Shown piece after piece: positions 35,414-43,657 of a stretch of 64,000 nt of DNA; positions within the stretch are counted from its first letter, which is position 1, and each line of letters begins with the position of its first letter. Below the pieces are notes generated by a model. It was not told the origin of the DNA. It was given only the letters and a program-made list of their open reading frames with translations, and ran no database searches. Where the stretch lies: assembly GCA_035560795.1 (NCBI GenBank), contig DATMYV010000020.1, positions 1 to 64,000 of the forward strand, in the 5' to 3' direction. Made by a program: the position numbers and the translations under genes. The DNA is from Longilinea sp035560795. Lineage in GTDB: Bacteria > Chloroflexota > Anaerolineae > Anaerolineales > Anaerolineaceae.

Positions 35414-36952
35414 TTACTCAACTTTCATCGGGGTACCGGTCATCATCAAACCGATCTGTTCGACATTCCCATCGCAAACTTCGCCCATCATTTTGCCTTC
35501 GTAAATGACATAGATGCGGTCGCTCAGTGCCAACAATTCATCCAATTCCTCGGAAATTAACAAAACAGCTGAACCGGCCTCGCGTTGCGCCAATAACAAA
35601 CGCTGAACACCTTCAATCGCGCCAACATCCAGGCCGCGGGTGGGCTGAACAGCCACCATCAATGCCGGAAGGGCTGAAATTTCGCGGGCCAGGATGACCC
35701 GCTGCAGGTTTCCACCTGAAAGCAGGCGCACAGGCGTATTAATCGAGGGTGCAATAATATCGTAGGCATCCTTTAATTCTTGCGAATTCTTTTCTGCGGC
35801 GTGCATGTTCACGAACCAGCCATTACCGATGGGCTGCCGGTTGTACTTCTTCATGATCAGGTTATCCGTCATGCTCAAATTCGGCGCTGTTCCCACATGG
35901 GCGCGGTCTTCAGGAATGTGGGACACATTATGCCGGATGCCGGATCGGGCGTCCTTGTTGGTGATATCTTCACCCTGGACCAGAATATTGCCCTGTGTGC
36001 ATTTTCGTAATCCTGTCACAACCTCTGCCAGCTCGCGTTGTCCGTTCCCTGCTACGCCAGCCAGACCGACAATCTCGCCAGCCTTCACGTATAAAGATGC
36101 ACCCTGGAGCGCGGGCAGGCCTTTATCATTGATTGCATGAACATCCTTTACCTCCATGACTACCCCGCCGGGTTTTTGAGGTTTGCGTTCCAGGTCAAAA
36201 ATGACATCCCGGCCGACCATCAGGCGGGCTAATTCGGGTATGGTGGTGCCTTTGGTTCGAACGCCAGCCGCGGTTACTTTTCCCCGCCGGAGCACGGTCA
36301 CCTGATCCGAAATCGCCATGACCTCATTTAATTTGTGACTGATAAAAATAATCGACTTGCCCTGATCGATCATCTTGCGCATGATGCCGAAAAGCCCATC
36401 AATTTCACTAGGGGCTAAAACTGCGGTCGGTTCATCCATGATTAATACTTCAGCGCCGCGATAGAGCATTTTCAATAATTCAACCCGCTGCTGTTCACCG
36501 ACGGACAATTGCCAGATTTTGGCAGTCGGGTCAACCTCGAGACCGAAACGGTCTCCCAAATCCGCAATAATGCGGTCATATTCTTTCAGACGTAGGAAAA
36601 ATTTTGGCGTATCAAGACCTAGAAGAATATTTTCGGTGACTGTTTGGGATGGCACCAACATGAAATGTTGATGGACCATGCCGATCCCGGCAGCAATCGC
36701 CTGCCGGGGGTTCGAAAATGACACCGGCTTATTATTTACTTTTATGATGCCAGCTTCTGGCCGATATAATCCAGCCAGAATGTTCATGAGGGTCGATTTT
36801 CCGGCGCCATTTTCCCCCAACAGCGCGTGAATTTCGCCTTTTCTTAGCGAAAAGTTAACATGGTCATTCGCCAGGACACCCGGAAATCGTTTGACGATTC
36901 CGTTCATGGTGACAACATTGACGAATTCAGGATTGCCGCTTTCAGAGTCCAT
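35414..36952 (-). CDS. Nucleoside ABC transporter ATP-binding protein (double NBD)
   Basis: A 512-residue fused ATPase with two nucleotide-binding domains, as in NupO/YufO. The first is complete: Walker A G-E-N-G-A-G-K-S-T, signature L-S-V-G-E-Q-Q-R and Walker B L-I-M-D-E-P-T. In the second, Walker A is degenerate (G-V-A-G-N-G-Q-R-E) but L-S-G-G-N-L-Q-R is intact; this asymmetry is usual for sugar/nucleoside importers. ATG at 36952 follows AGAGGTACC. It is separated from the binding-protein gene by 143 bp containing a hairpin, which would allow more binding protein than ATPase to be made. Confidence 0.94.
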   Translation of the reverse strand: MDSESGNPEFVNVVTMNGIVKRFPGVLANDHVNFSLRKGEIHALLGENGAGKSTLMNILAGLYRPEAGIIKVNNKPVSFSNPRQAIAAGIGMVHQHFMLVPSQTVTENILLGLDTPKFFLRLKEYDRIIADLGDRFGLEVDPTAKIWQLSVGEQQRVELLKMLYRGAEVLIMDEPTAVLAPSEIDGLFGIMRKMIDQGKSIIFISHKLNEVMAISDQVTVLRRGKVTAAGVRTKGTTIPELARLMVGRDVIFDLERKPQKPGGVVMEVKDVHAINDKGLPALQGASLYVKAGEIVGLAGVAGNGQRELAEVVTGLRKCTQGNILVQGEDITNKDARSGIRHNVSHIPEDRAHVGTAPNLSMTDNLIMKKYNRQPIGNGWFVNMHAAEKNSQELKDAYDIIAPSINTPVRLLSGGNLQRVILAREISALPALMVAVQPTRGLDVGAIEGVQRLLLAQREAGSAVLLISEELDELLALSDRIYVIYEGKMMGEVCDGNVEQIGLMMTGTPMKVE

Positions 36953-37044
36953 GGTACCTCTATCCTCAAACAGATTCTGGCGGTTACACTAAACGGATTG
37001 CCTATCCGATGCAGGTAAACAAAACCTGCTGGTGATTTTCAACA

Positions 37045-37078
37045 AAGGGGTCAGGTCAGCTTAAAGACCTGACCCCTT
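37045..37078 (-). terminator. Intercistronic hairpin between binding-protein and ATPase genes
   Basis: A 13-bp perfect stem (37045-37057 with 37066-37078), 8-nt loop, followed on the minus strand by TTTGTTG. It sits 17 nt after the binding-protein stop and can act as a partial terminator or mRNA stabiliser. The arm contains GGGGTCAGGTC, a motif I associate with REP-type repeats. Confidence 0.65.
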
Positions 37079-37095
37079 GTTGTTATGCAACTAGA

Positions 37096-38358
37096 TTATT
37101 GAGGCAGTTCAGCAGTAACGCCCTCAGCCCACCAATGCATGCAGTACTTGCAAGCGAGGCCTTCAGCGCCCGGCGGGAACTGATCCAGGTCTGCCTGGAC
37201 GAACTTCTCACCCGCAGGAATAACCACATTACCCTGATTATCCTTGATGGGACCAGCGAAGACATCGAAGCGGTTCATTTCACCCGATAGGAATTTTGCC
37301 AGGGTGTCTTTCACCAACTTCAAGTCTGCAGCAGGCAGTTCAGCAGCACCCTTGGTCATGGTTTCGCCGTCCATGAAACCATAAAGACCCAGGCCGCCCG
37401 TGTTAGCATCGAAGTAATCCCAACCTACTTTGTAGGTCTTATCGATCACGCCCTGGGCGATACCGGCATAAACCTTACCCCAGTTCCAATAGATGGTTGT
37501 GAGGCAGCGTTCGGCTTTGCAGGAACCAGACCAGTCATAGGTGATGCCCCATTTGCCCTTTTCAGTGGCAACATCAGCTGGAGCCGGGGTGTCGGCACCG
37601 GTGAACACAACCTGTGCACCGGCATCAAACAGCGAAGCGGCAGCCTGCTTTTCAACCACAGGGTCATGCCAGGTGTTGATCCACCGGACATCCATGGTGC
37701 ATTCGGGGCAGGTTTTGCGCATGCCAAGAGCAAAGGCATTTCCCAATCGGAGTTCTTCTGGGATCGGGAAGGTGGCGATATATCCCAATTTCGGATTGCC
37801 ATCCATCTTGGCGCGGGAACCGGCCAGCATGCCTGCCAGGTACTTCATATCTTCCATGGCGCCCATGAGGTTGCCAAAGTTTGTCCCGTTGGATTTGTAA
37901 CCGCTGACATGGATGTAGGTGATGTCAGGATATTCGGTCGCAACGGTTTCCATGGCATCCATATAACCGAAGGAAGTCCCGAAGATCAAATTGAAGCCCT
38001 TGCGGGAAAGGCTGCGGAAGACGGTCTCCGCATCCGTACCTTCGGCAACGTTCTCGATGTAGGCTACGTGCACGCCGGGAACATTATTCTGGACGTAGGT
38101 CAGGCCGTCAAAATGAGCCTGAGACCAGCCGCCGTCGTCATGCGGACCAATGAGGACAAAAGCGACGTTAAATTTCCCTGATTCGATATCAGGAATTTGA
38201 TAAGTCGCTCCTGCGGTCGTTGGGGCTACAGTTGCTTCAGCGGGAACTGCTGTCGCAGCGGGTGCAACGGTTGTCGGCGCGGTTGTCTGACAGGCAGACA
38301 AAGCCATCGCAAACACAACGAACAGGCTGATAAACAGCCACACGCGTTTTGAAGACAT
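37096..38358 (-). CDS. BMP-family purine nucleoside-binding lipoprotein
   Basis: Substrate-binding component of the adjacent ABC importer, anchored to the outer face of the membrane. A signal peptide ends in L-S-A-C (Cys23). A Thr/Ala/Pro linker leads to a PnrA/BMP-like domain (about 55-415) with G-P-H-D-D-G-G-W-S-Q-A-H and T-S-F-G-Y-M-D-A. Length 420. BMP proteins of this sort usually bind guanosine, inosine, adenosine or riboflavin-like ligands; the nearby deaminases favour purines. ATG at 38358 follows GGAGGAGGAAG; a 41-codon upstream extension is rejected. Gap 38359-38585 holds two hairpins and a 14-bp palindrome. Confidence 0.92.
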   Translation of the reverse strand: MSSKRVWLFISLFVVFAMALSACQTTAPTTVAPAATAVPAEATVAPTTAGATYQIPDIESGKFNVAFVLIGPHDDGGWSQAHFDGLTYVQNNVPGVHVAYIENVAEGTDAETVFRSLSRKGFNLIFGTSFGYMDAMETVATEYPDITYIHVSGYKSNGTNFGNLMGAMEDMKYLAGMLAGSRAKMDGNPKLGYIATFPIPEELRLGNAFALGMRKTCPECTMDVRWINTWHDPVVEKQAAASLFDAGAQVVFTGADTPAPADVATEKGKWGITYDWSGSCKAERCLTTIYWNWGKVYAGIAQGVIDKTYKVGWDYFDANTGGLGLYGFMDGETMTKGAAELPAADLKLVKDTLAKFLSGEMNRFDVFAGPIKDNQGNVVIPAGEKFVQADLDQFPPGAEGLACKYCMHWWAEGVTAELPQ

Positions 38359-38470
38359 CTTCCTCCTCCTACTAAGTTGAACGGTTTGGAATTGGGTGAT
38401 TTGGATTTTGCAAGGAAGGTTGAGGGTGTAAAACGGGCTTCCTCTTCTTCCTGATCCACATTGAAATCCA

Positions 38471-38484
38471 GTCTTGATCAAGAC
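38471..38484. promoter_or_regulatory. 14-bp palindrome upstream of the binding-protein gene
   Basis: GTCTTGATCAAGAC is a perfect dyad 113 bp before the ATG at 38358, adjacent to a hairpin. It is a candidate operator with no assigned protein. Confidence 0.4.
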
Positions 38485-38488
38485 CAGG

Positions 38489-38578
38489 GGGGTAGAACCA
38501 AGCTGCTTAATTCTACCCCATCATTACGGATTATCTTGCCATTGTCCGGATCGGTTTTACCCAATCCGGACAATGGCA
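38489..38578 (-). other. Two tandem hairpins after arcC
   Basis: Hairpin A: stem 38537-38551 with 38564-38578 (15 bp), 8 nt after the arcC stop. Hairpin B: stem 38489-38497 with 38511-38519 (9 bp, 13-nt loop). Neither is followed by a T run on the minus strand, so they may be RNA-processing or stability elements between arcC and the transporter genes. Confidence 0.6.
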
Positions 38579-38585
38579 GATTTCT

Positions 38586-39533
38586 TCAGGGAACGATCCA
38601 GGTGCCAGTCTCGCCTTTGAGGGCGCGGCTGATATTGGCGGGATCAGTGATGAGCGCCTGTTTGCCGCCGGCTTCCAGGAAACGCAGGATAGCCTGGATT
38701 TTTGGCAGCATGCTGCCCTTGGCGAATTGTCCTTCGGCCATATACTGTTTGGCCTCGGCAACCGTCATCCGGTCCAGCCATTTCTGGTCAGGCTTATTGA
38801 AGTTAATTGCAACTTTTTCGACAGCCGTGCTGATCACAAAAAGATCAGCATTGATCAGAGTTGCCAAAACGGAGGAGCCAAAGTCCTTGTCAATGACAGC
38901 TTCCACGCCGATTAAATCGCCGTTTTCCAGTTCAATGACCGGAATGCCGCCGCCGCCAACGCCTACAACGGTAAATCCAGCTTCGATCAGCTTGTGAATC
39001 GCTTCAGCCTCCACAATTCGCTGTGGGATGGGAGAAGCGACAACACGGCGCCAACCGCGACCGGCATCTTCCACCACCGTCCACCCTTCACTAGCCGCAC
39101 GTTCTTTCGCGACCTCTTCGGTCATAAAGGAACCAATTGGTTTGGTGGGGTTCTTGAAGGCCGGATCGTTGCGGTCAACAATGGTTTGGGTCACTACCGC
39201 GGCGACCTGTTTCTCGATGCCACGAGAGCGGAATTCATTATGGAGAGCCTGCACGAACATATATCCAATTGAACCCTGGCTGTCCGCGCCGCAATAATCC
39301 AGCGGAACAGCATGCAGCTCATGCATCGAAAGTTCGGAACGCCGCAGGATAAATCCAACCTGGGGGCCATTTCCGTGCGTAACAACTACATCCCAACCCT
39401 GGGCGATCATATCCACGATATGATGCATTGATTCCGCGCCAGCGGCATATTGATCTGCGACCGTTTGATGCTTGCTATCCTTTATCAGTGAATTCCCGCC
39501 AACGGCGACTACTGCCACACCTTTTTTATCCAT
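38586..39533 (-). CDS. arcC: Carbamate kinase
   Basis: Transfers phosphate from carbamoyl phosphate to ADP, giving ATP, CO2 and ammonia: the energy-harvesting last step of carbamoyl-yielding fermentations. The 315-residue amino-acid-kinase fold shows V-A-V-G-G-N-S-L, V-T-H-G-N-G-P-Q-V-G, G-V-G-G-G-G-I-P-V, and D-K-D-F-G-S-S-V-L-A. ATG at 39533 follows GGAGG by 7 nt. It lies 28 bp after ygeW and two genes after a second carbamoyltransferase-like gene. No arginine deiminase is present, so the carbamoyl donor is probably not citrulline from arginine; purine-derived ureido compounds fit better (inference). YqeA is the E. coli counterpart in such clusters. Confidence 0.94.
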   Translation of the reverse strand: MDKKGVAVVAVGGNSLIKDSKHQTVADQYAAGAESMHHIVDMIAQGWDVVVTHGNGPQVGFILRRSELSMHELHAVPLDYCGADSQGSIGYMFVQALHNEFRSRGIEKQVAAVVTQTIVDRNDPAFKNPTKPIGSFMTEEVAKERAASEGWTVVEDAGRGWRRVVASPIPQRIVEAEAIHKLIEAGFTVVGVGGGGIPVIELENGDLIGVEAVIDKDFGSSVLATLINADLFVISTAVEKVAINFNKPDQKWLDRMTVAEAKQYMAEGQFAKGSMLPKIQAILRFLEAGGKQALITDPANISRALKGETGTWIVP

Positions 39534-39561
39534 ATACAATCCTCCATAACCCATTAAAGAA

Positions 39562-40542
39562 TTAGCTCATCGTCAAAGCCATCACGGCTTCCTGCGCGTG
39601 CATGCGGTTTTCCGCTTCGTCATATACAACCGAATGCGGTCCATCCATCACAGCGTCAGTCACTTCAATATTTCGGTCCGCTGGCAGCGGATGCATATAA
39701 ATCGCGTCCGATTTTGCCAGCGCCATGCGCCGTTCGTCGGTAATCCAGCTCTCATACTTCTTGATTATCTTGGCGCCTTCTTCAGCATCTGGCGTATGAA
39801 CCATTGCACCCCAGGACTTGGCGTAGACGATATCCGCATCCTTGAAGCCTTCATCCATATCCTCAACCACTTCGAACTTGGTGCCGAATTTCTTGGCCTG
39901 TTCTTCAGCCATGGCCATGATCTCGGGCATCAATTTGAATTCCGGCGGGCGGCACAATGTGACGTCCATGCCGAAGCGGGGCATCTGTAATACCAGCGAT
40001 TGCGGTACGGACATGGGCTTCTGGTAGGACGCTGCATAAGCCCAGGAGACTACCATCTTTTTCTTGCGCAGGTCGCGGCCTTTCTTTTCAATGATGGTCA
40101 TCAGGTCCGCCAGGCACTGGAAGGGATGATAGACGTCGCACTGCATGTTAAGGACTGGCACGCGTGAAGCCTGTGCAACGGCATTCAAGTAACCATTGCC
40201 AATACCCCAATCTACATGGCGGATGGCAATGCCATCGAAATACCGTCCGAAGATTTCACCGATCTCTTTGGGGGTATCGCCGTGGGAGATTTGCGTGGTG
40301 CGGGATTCAATAAAGGCTGCGTGTCCGCCTAAATGAGCCATACCAGCTTCGAAAGAACCGCGAGTGCGGGTACTGCTGAAGAAGAACAACATCGCCAGCA
40401 CTTTATCACGCAAGTAAGGGGTCAATTCATTCAATGCGCGTTTACGCTTGAGATCGAACGCCACTTCCAGGACGGTTTCGACTTCCTCTTTTGAGAAGTC
40501 CAGGTCGCCAATTAAATCGCGTCCATGAAGAAAAGTTTGCAT
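39562..40542 (-). CDS. ygeW: YgeW-type carbamoyltransferase
   Basis: A 326-residue member of the aspartate/ornithine carbamoyltransferase family, closest by eye to YgeW. The carbamoyl-phosphate motif S-T-R-T-R (57-61), R-H-V-D and H-P-F-Q-C-L-A-D (139-146) are intact, so phosphate-side chemistry should be normal. The second-substrate region has Q-K-P-M-S-V-P-Q-S in place of the ornithine or aspartate signature and K-S-W-G downstream, as in the knotted YgeW/AOTC/SOTC branch. The amino substrate of YgeW is not established. In purine clusters it is thought to phosphorolyse a carbamoylated intermediate for carbamate kinase. ATG at 40542 follows AGAGAGGATAAG; a longer frame has no support. Confidence 0.88.
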   Translation of the reverse strand: MQTFLHGRDLIGDLDFSKEEVETVLEVAFDLKRKRALNELTPYLRDKVLAMLFFFSSTRTRGSFEAGMAHLGGHAAFIESRTTQISHGDTPKEIGEIFGRYFDGIAIRHVDWGIGNGYLNAVAQASRVPVLNMQCDVYHPFQCLADLMTIIEKKGRDLRKKKMVVSWAYAASYQKPMSVPQSLVLQMPRFGMDVTLCRPPEFKLMPEIMAMAEEQAKKFGTKFEVVEDMDEGFKDADIVYAKSWGAMVHTPDAEEGAKIIKKYESWITDERRMALAKSDAIYMHPLPADRNIEVTDAVMDGPHSVVYDEAENRMHAQEAVMALTMS

Positions 40543-40618
40543 CTTATCCTCTCTTTGGTTTTCCTTCAGCACCAGGAAGATGAAAAGCCGCCATTCGCGG
40601 TGCATCTTCTTGATTGGC

Positions 40619-41569
40619 TTACTCCATGCGGCCCAGAACAAGCGCCAGCAGCGCCATCCGCATTACAACGCCGTTGAAGGCTTCCTGCCAGTATCGTGAC
40701 CAGCGGGTGATGTCGACATCTGGAGGAATTTCATCCATGCGCGGGAGTGAATGCAGCAGAATGGCATCCGACTTCGCCTTGGTGGAAAGCAATTCACGGG
40801 TGATTTTATAGTTTGCTGGGGTCATGCCGTGATCGCCAGCCTCCTGGCGAGATTTGGTGTAATCCGGCTGAACAACCGGTTCAACCAGGATGACATCCGC
40901 ATCACTGATGCATTGCTCGACATGCTCGGCTTCCTTGAAATTGAGACTGTACTGCTTTAATTCTTCCTTAAACTCCGCCGTCAGGCTCATATCAGGCGGT
41001 GCGACATACGTTATCGGGCAATCGAACTGGGTTAATGCATACGAAAGAGAATGCATGGTGCGCATGCGCATATCGCCAACCGCAACCCACTTCAAACCAT
41101 CAATGCGGCCTTTTTCCTGTAAAACCGTGTAAAGATCGGTCAGAATCTGGGTGGGGTGTTCGCCCCAACCGTCGCCACCGTTGATGATGGGAATGCTGGC
41201 CCATTTGGCGGCTTCCATCGGCGCGCCTTGTTGGAAATGGCGCATAACAATTACATCGCCGTAAAATTCCAGCATTTTGACCGTATCCTTGATCGACTCC
41301 TGGTAGAAGTCACCGGCGCGGGTCATTTTGGCATCCGAGAAACCGGTCACATGGCCGCCAAGGCGGTGCATGGCCGCTTCATGGGCGAGGCGGGTGCGGG
41401 TGGACGGCTGGTAGAAAGCCGTCACAAGCGTCTTGTCAGCCAACATGGTCGAATTGCGGCGATCGCGGGCAATCGGTTCCAGTTCCTTGGCAACCTGGAA
41501 AACGCGGAAGAACTCATCTCTTTCGAAATCTTTCAACGACAGAATGTCACGACCAGCAAAACTACGCAT
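40619..41569 (-). CDS. Aspartate-carbamoyltransferase-like enzyme with altered amino-substrate site
   Basis: A 316-residue transcarbamoylase. Carbamoyl-phosphate ligands are kept: S-T-R-T-R (56-60), M-R-H (109-111), E-H-P-T-Q (137-141). Compared by memory with E. coli PyrB, the 80s loop that carries Ser80 and Lys84 is replaced by A-G-D-F-Y-Q-E-S (85-92). The R229/Q231 aspartate-binding strand is replaced by E-P-V-V-Q-P-D-Y (230-237). H-P-L-P-R is H-S-L-P-R (273-277). Automatic tools will probably call this pyrB, but the aspartate-binding residues are gone. It lies 76 bp before ygeW and 77 bp after ygeY, in an energy-yielding cluster. ATG at 41569 follows AAAGGAG. Confidence 0.85.
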   Translation of the reverse strand: MRSFAGRDILSLKDFERDEFFRVFQVAKELEPIARDRRNSTMLADKTLVTAFYQPSTRTRLAHEAAMHRLGGHVTGFSDAKMTRAGDFYQESIKDTVKMLEFYGDVIVMRHFQQGAPMEAAKWASIPIINGGDGWGEHPTQILTDLYTVLQEKGRIDGLKWVAVGDMRMRTMHSLSYALTQFDCPITYVAPPDMSLTAEFKEELKQYSLNFKEAEHVEQCISDADVILVEPVVQPDYTKSRQEAGDHGMTPANYKITRELLSTKAKSDAILLHSLPRMDEIPPDVDITRWSRYWQEAFNGVVMRMALLALVLGRME

Positions 41570-41646
41570 ACACGGCTCCTTTTTCGAGAATACAGATTTG
41601 ACGGGGCCAGAACATCCTAAATTGGATGTCTTGGTCTCATAATTCA

Positions 41647-42876
41647 CTATTTGAGTTTTTCGTTCAGGATCATCGGAAACAGAGCGTAAAACTCGGTTGC
41701 TTTTACCACGTCGTCCAGAGGTACCTGTTCGATCATCATATGGGCATGATTCTCATCGCCAGGGCCAAACCCGATTGATGGGATGCCAGCCTTTCCAGCC
41801 CAGTAAGTCCCGTTGGTAGAAAAATCCCATGTACCAAGAGGACGGTCTTCACCCCATAATGCCTTGACCGTATTCAAACCGGCGCGTACCACTGGATGGT
41901 CATCATCCAATAGCCAGGCCGGGTAATACTTTTCCACCGGGAACACAAAACCGGTGTAGGATGGCGCGTCGTAGTACAACTCCTCAACGATAATTTCGTC
42001 CTGCAAATAATCCGGGATCAGCCCCTTGACTTGGGCAATCACATCGTCATGAGGTTCATTCGAGGTGATGCGGCGGTCAATGTAAATGGTGAACTGATCA
42101 GGAACGGCGTTCAGCGAAGCAGTCCGTGCCAACACGTCGGTCACGGCAATGGAAGGATGACCCTGGACAGGATGCTGCCCCATGCCGAAGCGCATGCGTC
42201 GATCCAGATCACGGATCTGGGCGATAATTGACGCCATCTTATACACGGCGTTATCACCCAGGTAGTGAGTGGCGGCATGCGCAGACCGGCCGCTGGCGGT
42301 GATTTTCATCTCAATTCGCCCTTTATGGCCGCGGTAGATACGCATTTTTGTGGGCTCGCCAATGACCACGAAATCCGGCCGCACTTTGGGATCAACTTCC
42401 ACAAAGGTATTCGGTGCAATCCCGTCGCACCACTCTTCCATGTTGCCAAAATAATAGGCTGTAGTGCCTTCCAGCCAGCCAAGCTGTTTGGCAAAAGCCA
42501 GTCCGTATACCATGCCCGGCGTGGACCCTTTTTCATCACAGGCGCCGCGGGCAAACAGGATGCCATTTTCCACTTTACCCTTGAAGGGATCCCATTCCCA
42601 CTCGGTCGGGTCGCCAACGCCGACCGTATCGATGTGCGAGTCATACACAATGACCCGTTTTCCGGAACCGATACGCCCGAGAATGTTGCCCATCTGATCA
42701 AAGCGGACTTCATCGAAACCCAGTTTGGTCATTTCAGCGCCAATGCGTTCGCCCACCTCCTTCAACTGGCCTTCCATGCTTGGAATGGCGCAGATGTCGC
42801 GCATGAATTGAACAATGTTTTCGCGTTTGTCTTCAACCATCTTTTTGAGTGTTAAAGTATCCATATCCTCCACCAT
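41647..42876 (-). CDS. ygeY: YgeY-type M20-family amidohydrolase
   Basis: A 409-residue zinc hydrolase of the ArgE/DapE/M20 family. Metal ligands are in D-S-H-I-D-T-V, R-G-A-C-D-E-K-G, N-M-E-E-W-C-D-G and E-N-H-A-H-M. A lid domain begins near R-S-A-H-A-A-T-H. The YgeY branch is annotated as selenium-metabolism-linked and co-occurs with YgeW, HydA and SsnA-like enzymes in purine clusters; it probably cleaves a ureido or amide bond. The start is uncertain: the ATG at 42876 has AAGAGAAA upstream, while the ATG at 42864 has GGAGG only 2 nt away, too close for normal use. It begins 24 bp after the GntR gene. Confidence 0.87.
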   Translation of the reverse strand: MVEDMDTLTLKKMVEDKRENIVQFMRDICAIPSMEGQLKEVGERIGAEMTKLGFDEVRFDQMGNILGRIGSGKRVIVYDSHIDTVGVGDPTEWEWDPFKGKVENGILFARGACDEKGSTPGMVYGLAFAKQLGWLEGTTAYYFGNMEEWCDGIAPNTFVEVDPKVRPDFVVIGEPTKMRIYRGHKGRIEMKITASGRSAHAATHYLGDNAVYKMASIIAQIRDLDRRMRFGMGQHPVQGHPSIAVTDVLARTASLNAVPDQFTIYIDRRITSNEPHDDVIAQVKGLIPDYLQDEIIVEELYYDAPSYTGFVFPVEKYYPAWLLDDDHPVVRAGLNTVKALWGEDRPLGTWDFSTNGTYWAGKAGIPSIGFGPGDENHAHMMIEQVPLDDVVKATEFYALFPMILNEKLK

Positions 42877-42900
42877 CAATTTCTCTTGTTTTGGCTTGAT

Positions 42901-43641
42901 TTAGACCCGTCGAACAACATGAAAGCGAAAATATCCTGGCAGAAAGTAAGAATATGAGAAATCCACCACGCGTCCGTCTTTGGAAAACAGCGATGCAATA
43001 AATAGAAGCAGCACATCGCCGCGCTGAATTTGCAATGCCCGGGCAATCTCAGGGCTGGCAGCCACCGCGCGAATATCCGTTTTGGATTCAGCCAGCTGTA
43101 CATGGTCGCGCCGTAGTAATTGGTCGAACACCGAGCCGGTAAATCCAGCCTGTAGATCATCTGGCAATAAGAATTCCACCGGTAATAAATCGACCAGGTA
43201 AGCAACCGGCCGTTTTTCTGCCAGGAAAATGCGGGAAACCTGTACCAACGGTGAGTCCAATGGTACCTGGAGCTTCTCAGCTTGCGTCGCGTCCGCCTTA
43301 AGGTATTCGATGTGCAAATCGACCATCGATACTTCCAATTGAATGCGCCTGGCCATCGTTTCAATGCTTTCCAGCACTTCAAGACCGGTCTCGATGACAT
43401 GCGTTTGGTTAACGACGAAGGTGCCAACCCCTTGACGTCGCCGGATAAGACCTTGTCCCTCGAATGACCGCATGGCTTCACGAAGCGTTGCCCGGGAAAC
43501 GCCCAAGCGCCGGGCCAGGTCAGGTTCGGAGGGCAGTCTTTCCCCCGCCGTTGTACCTGCGATTAAAGTGGCCAGGTCGGCTTGCAGGCGCTGAAATAAA
43601 GGCTGCGGTTCACCTTCTTTCACTAATTTCGGTTTCTTCAT
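42901..43641 (-). CDS. GntR/HutC-family transcriptional regulator (UTRA domain)
   Basis: A 246-residue repressor-type regulator. Residues 14-78 form the winged helix (L-P-S-E-P-D-L-A-R-R-L-G-V-S-R-A-T-L-R-E-A, then G-V-G-T-F-V). Residues about 95-240 form a UTRA ligand-binding domain, which in this family senses a small molecule such as a sugar phosphate, urocanate or nucleoside. It is embedded between adenine deaminase and ygeY, so it most likely controls this cluster in response to a purine metabolite (inference). GGGG lies about 10 nt before the ATG at 43641. Candidate binding sites are noted at 46938-47051. Confidence 0.9.
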   Translation of the reverse strand: MKKPKLVKEGEPQPLFQRLQADLATLIAGTTAGERLPSEPDLARRLGVSRATLREAMRSFEGQGLIRRRQGVGTFVVNQTHVIETGLEVLESIETMARRIQLEVSMVDLHIEYLKADATQAEKLQVPLDSPLVQVSRIFLAEKRPVAYLVDLLPVEFLLPDDLQAGFTGSVFDQLLRRDHVQLAESKTDIRAVAASPEIARALQIQRGDVLLLFIASLFSKDGRVVDFSYSYFLPGYFRFHVVRRV

Positions 43642-43657
43642 TACTCGATTTCCCCTC

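Noticed and set aside
38359..38585. Purine riboswitch before the nucleoside-binding protein gene
   Set aside because: I could not find the conserved purine-aptamer core (paired loops around UAUA/CCUA-type junctions). The two hairpins do not form a three-way junction of that type.
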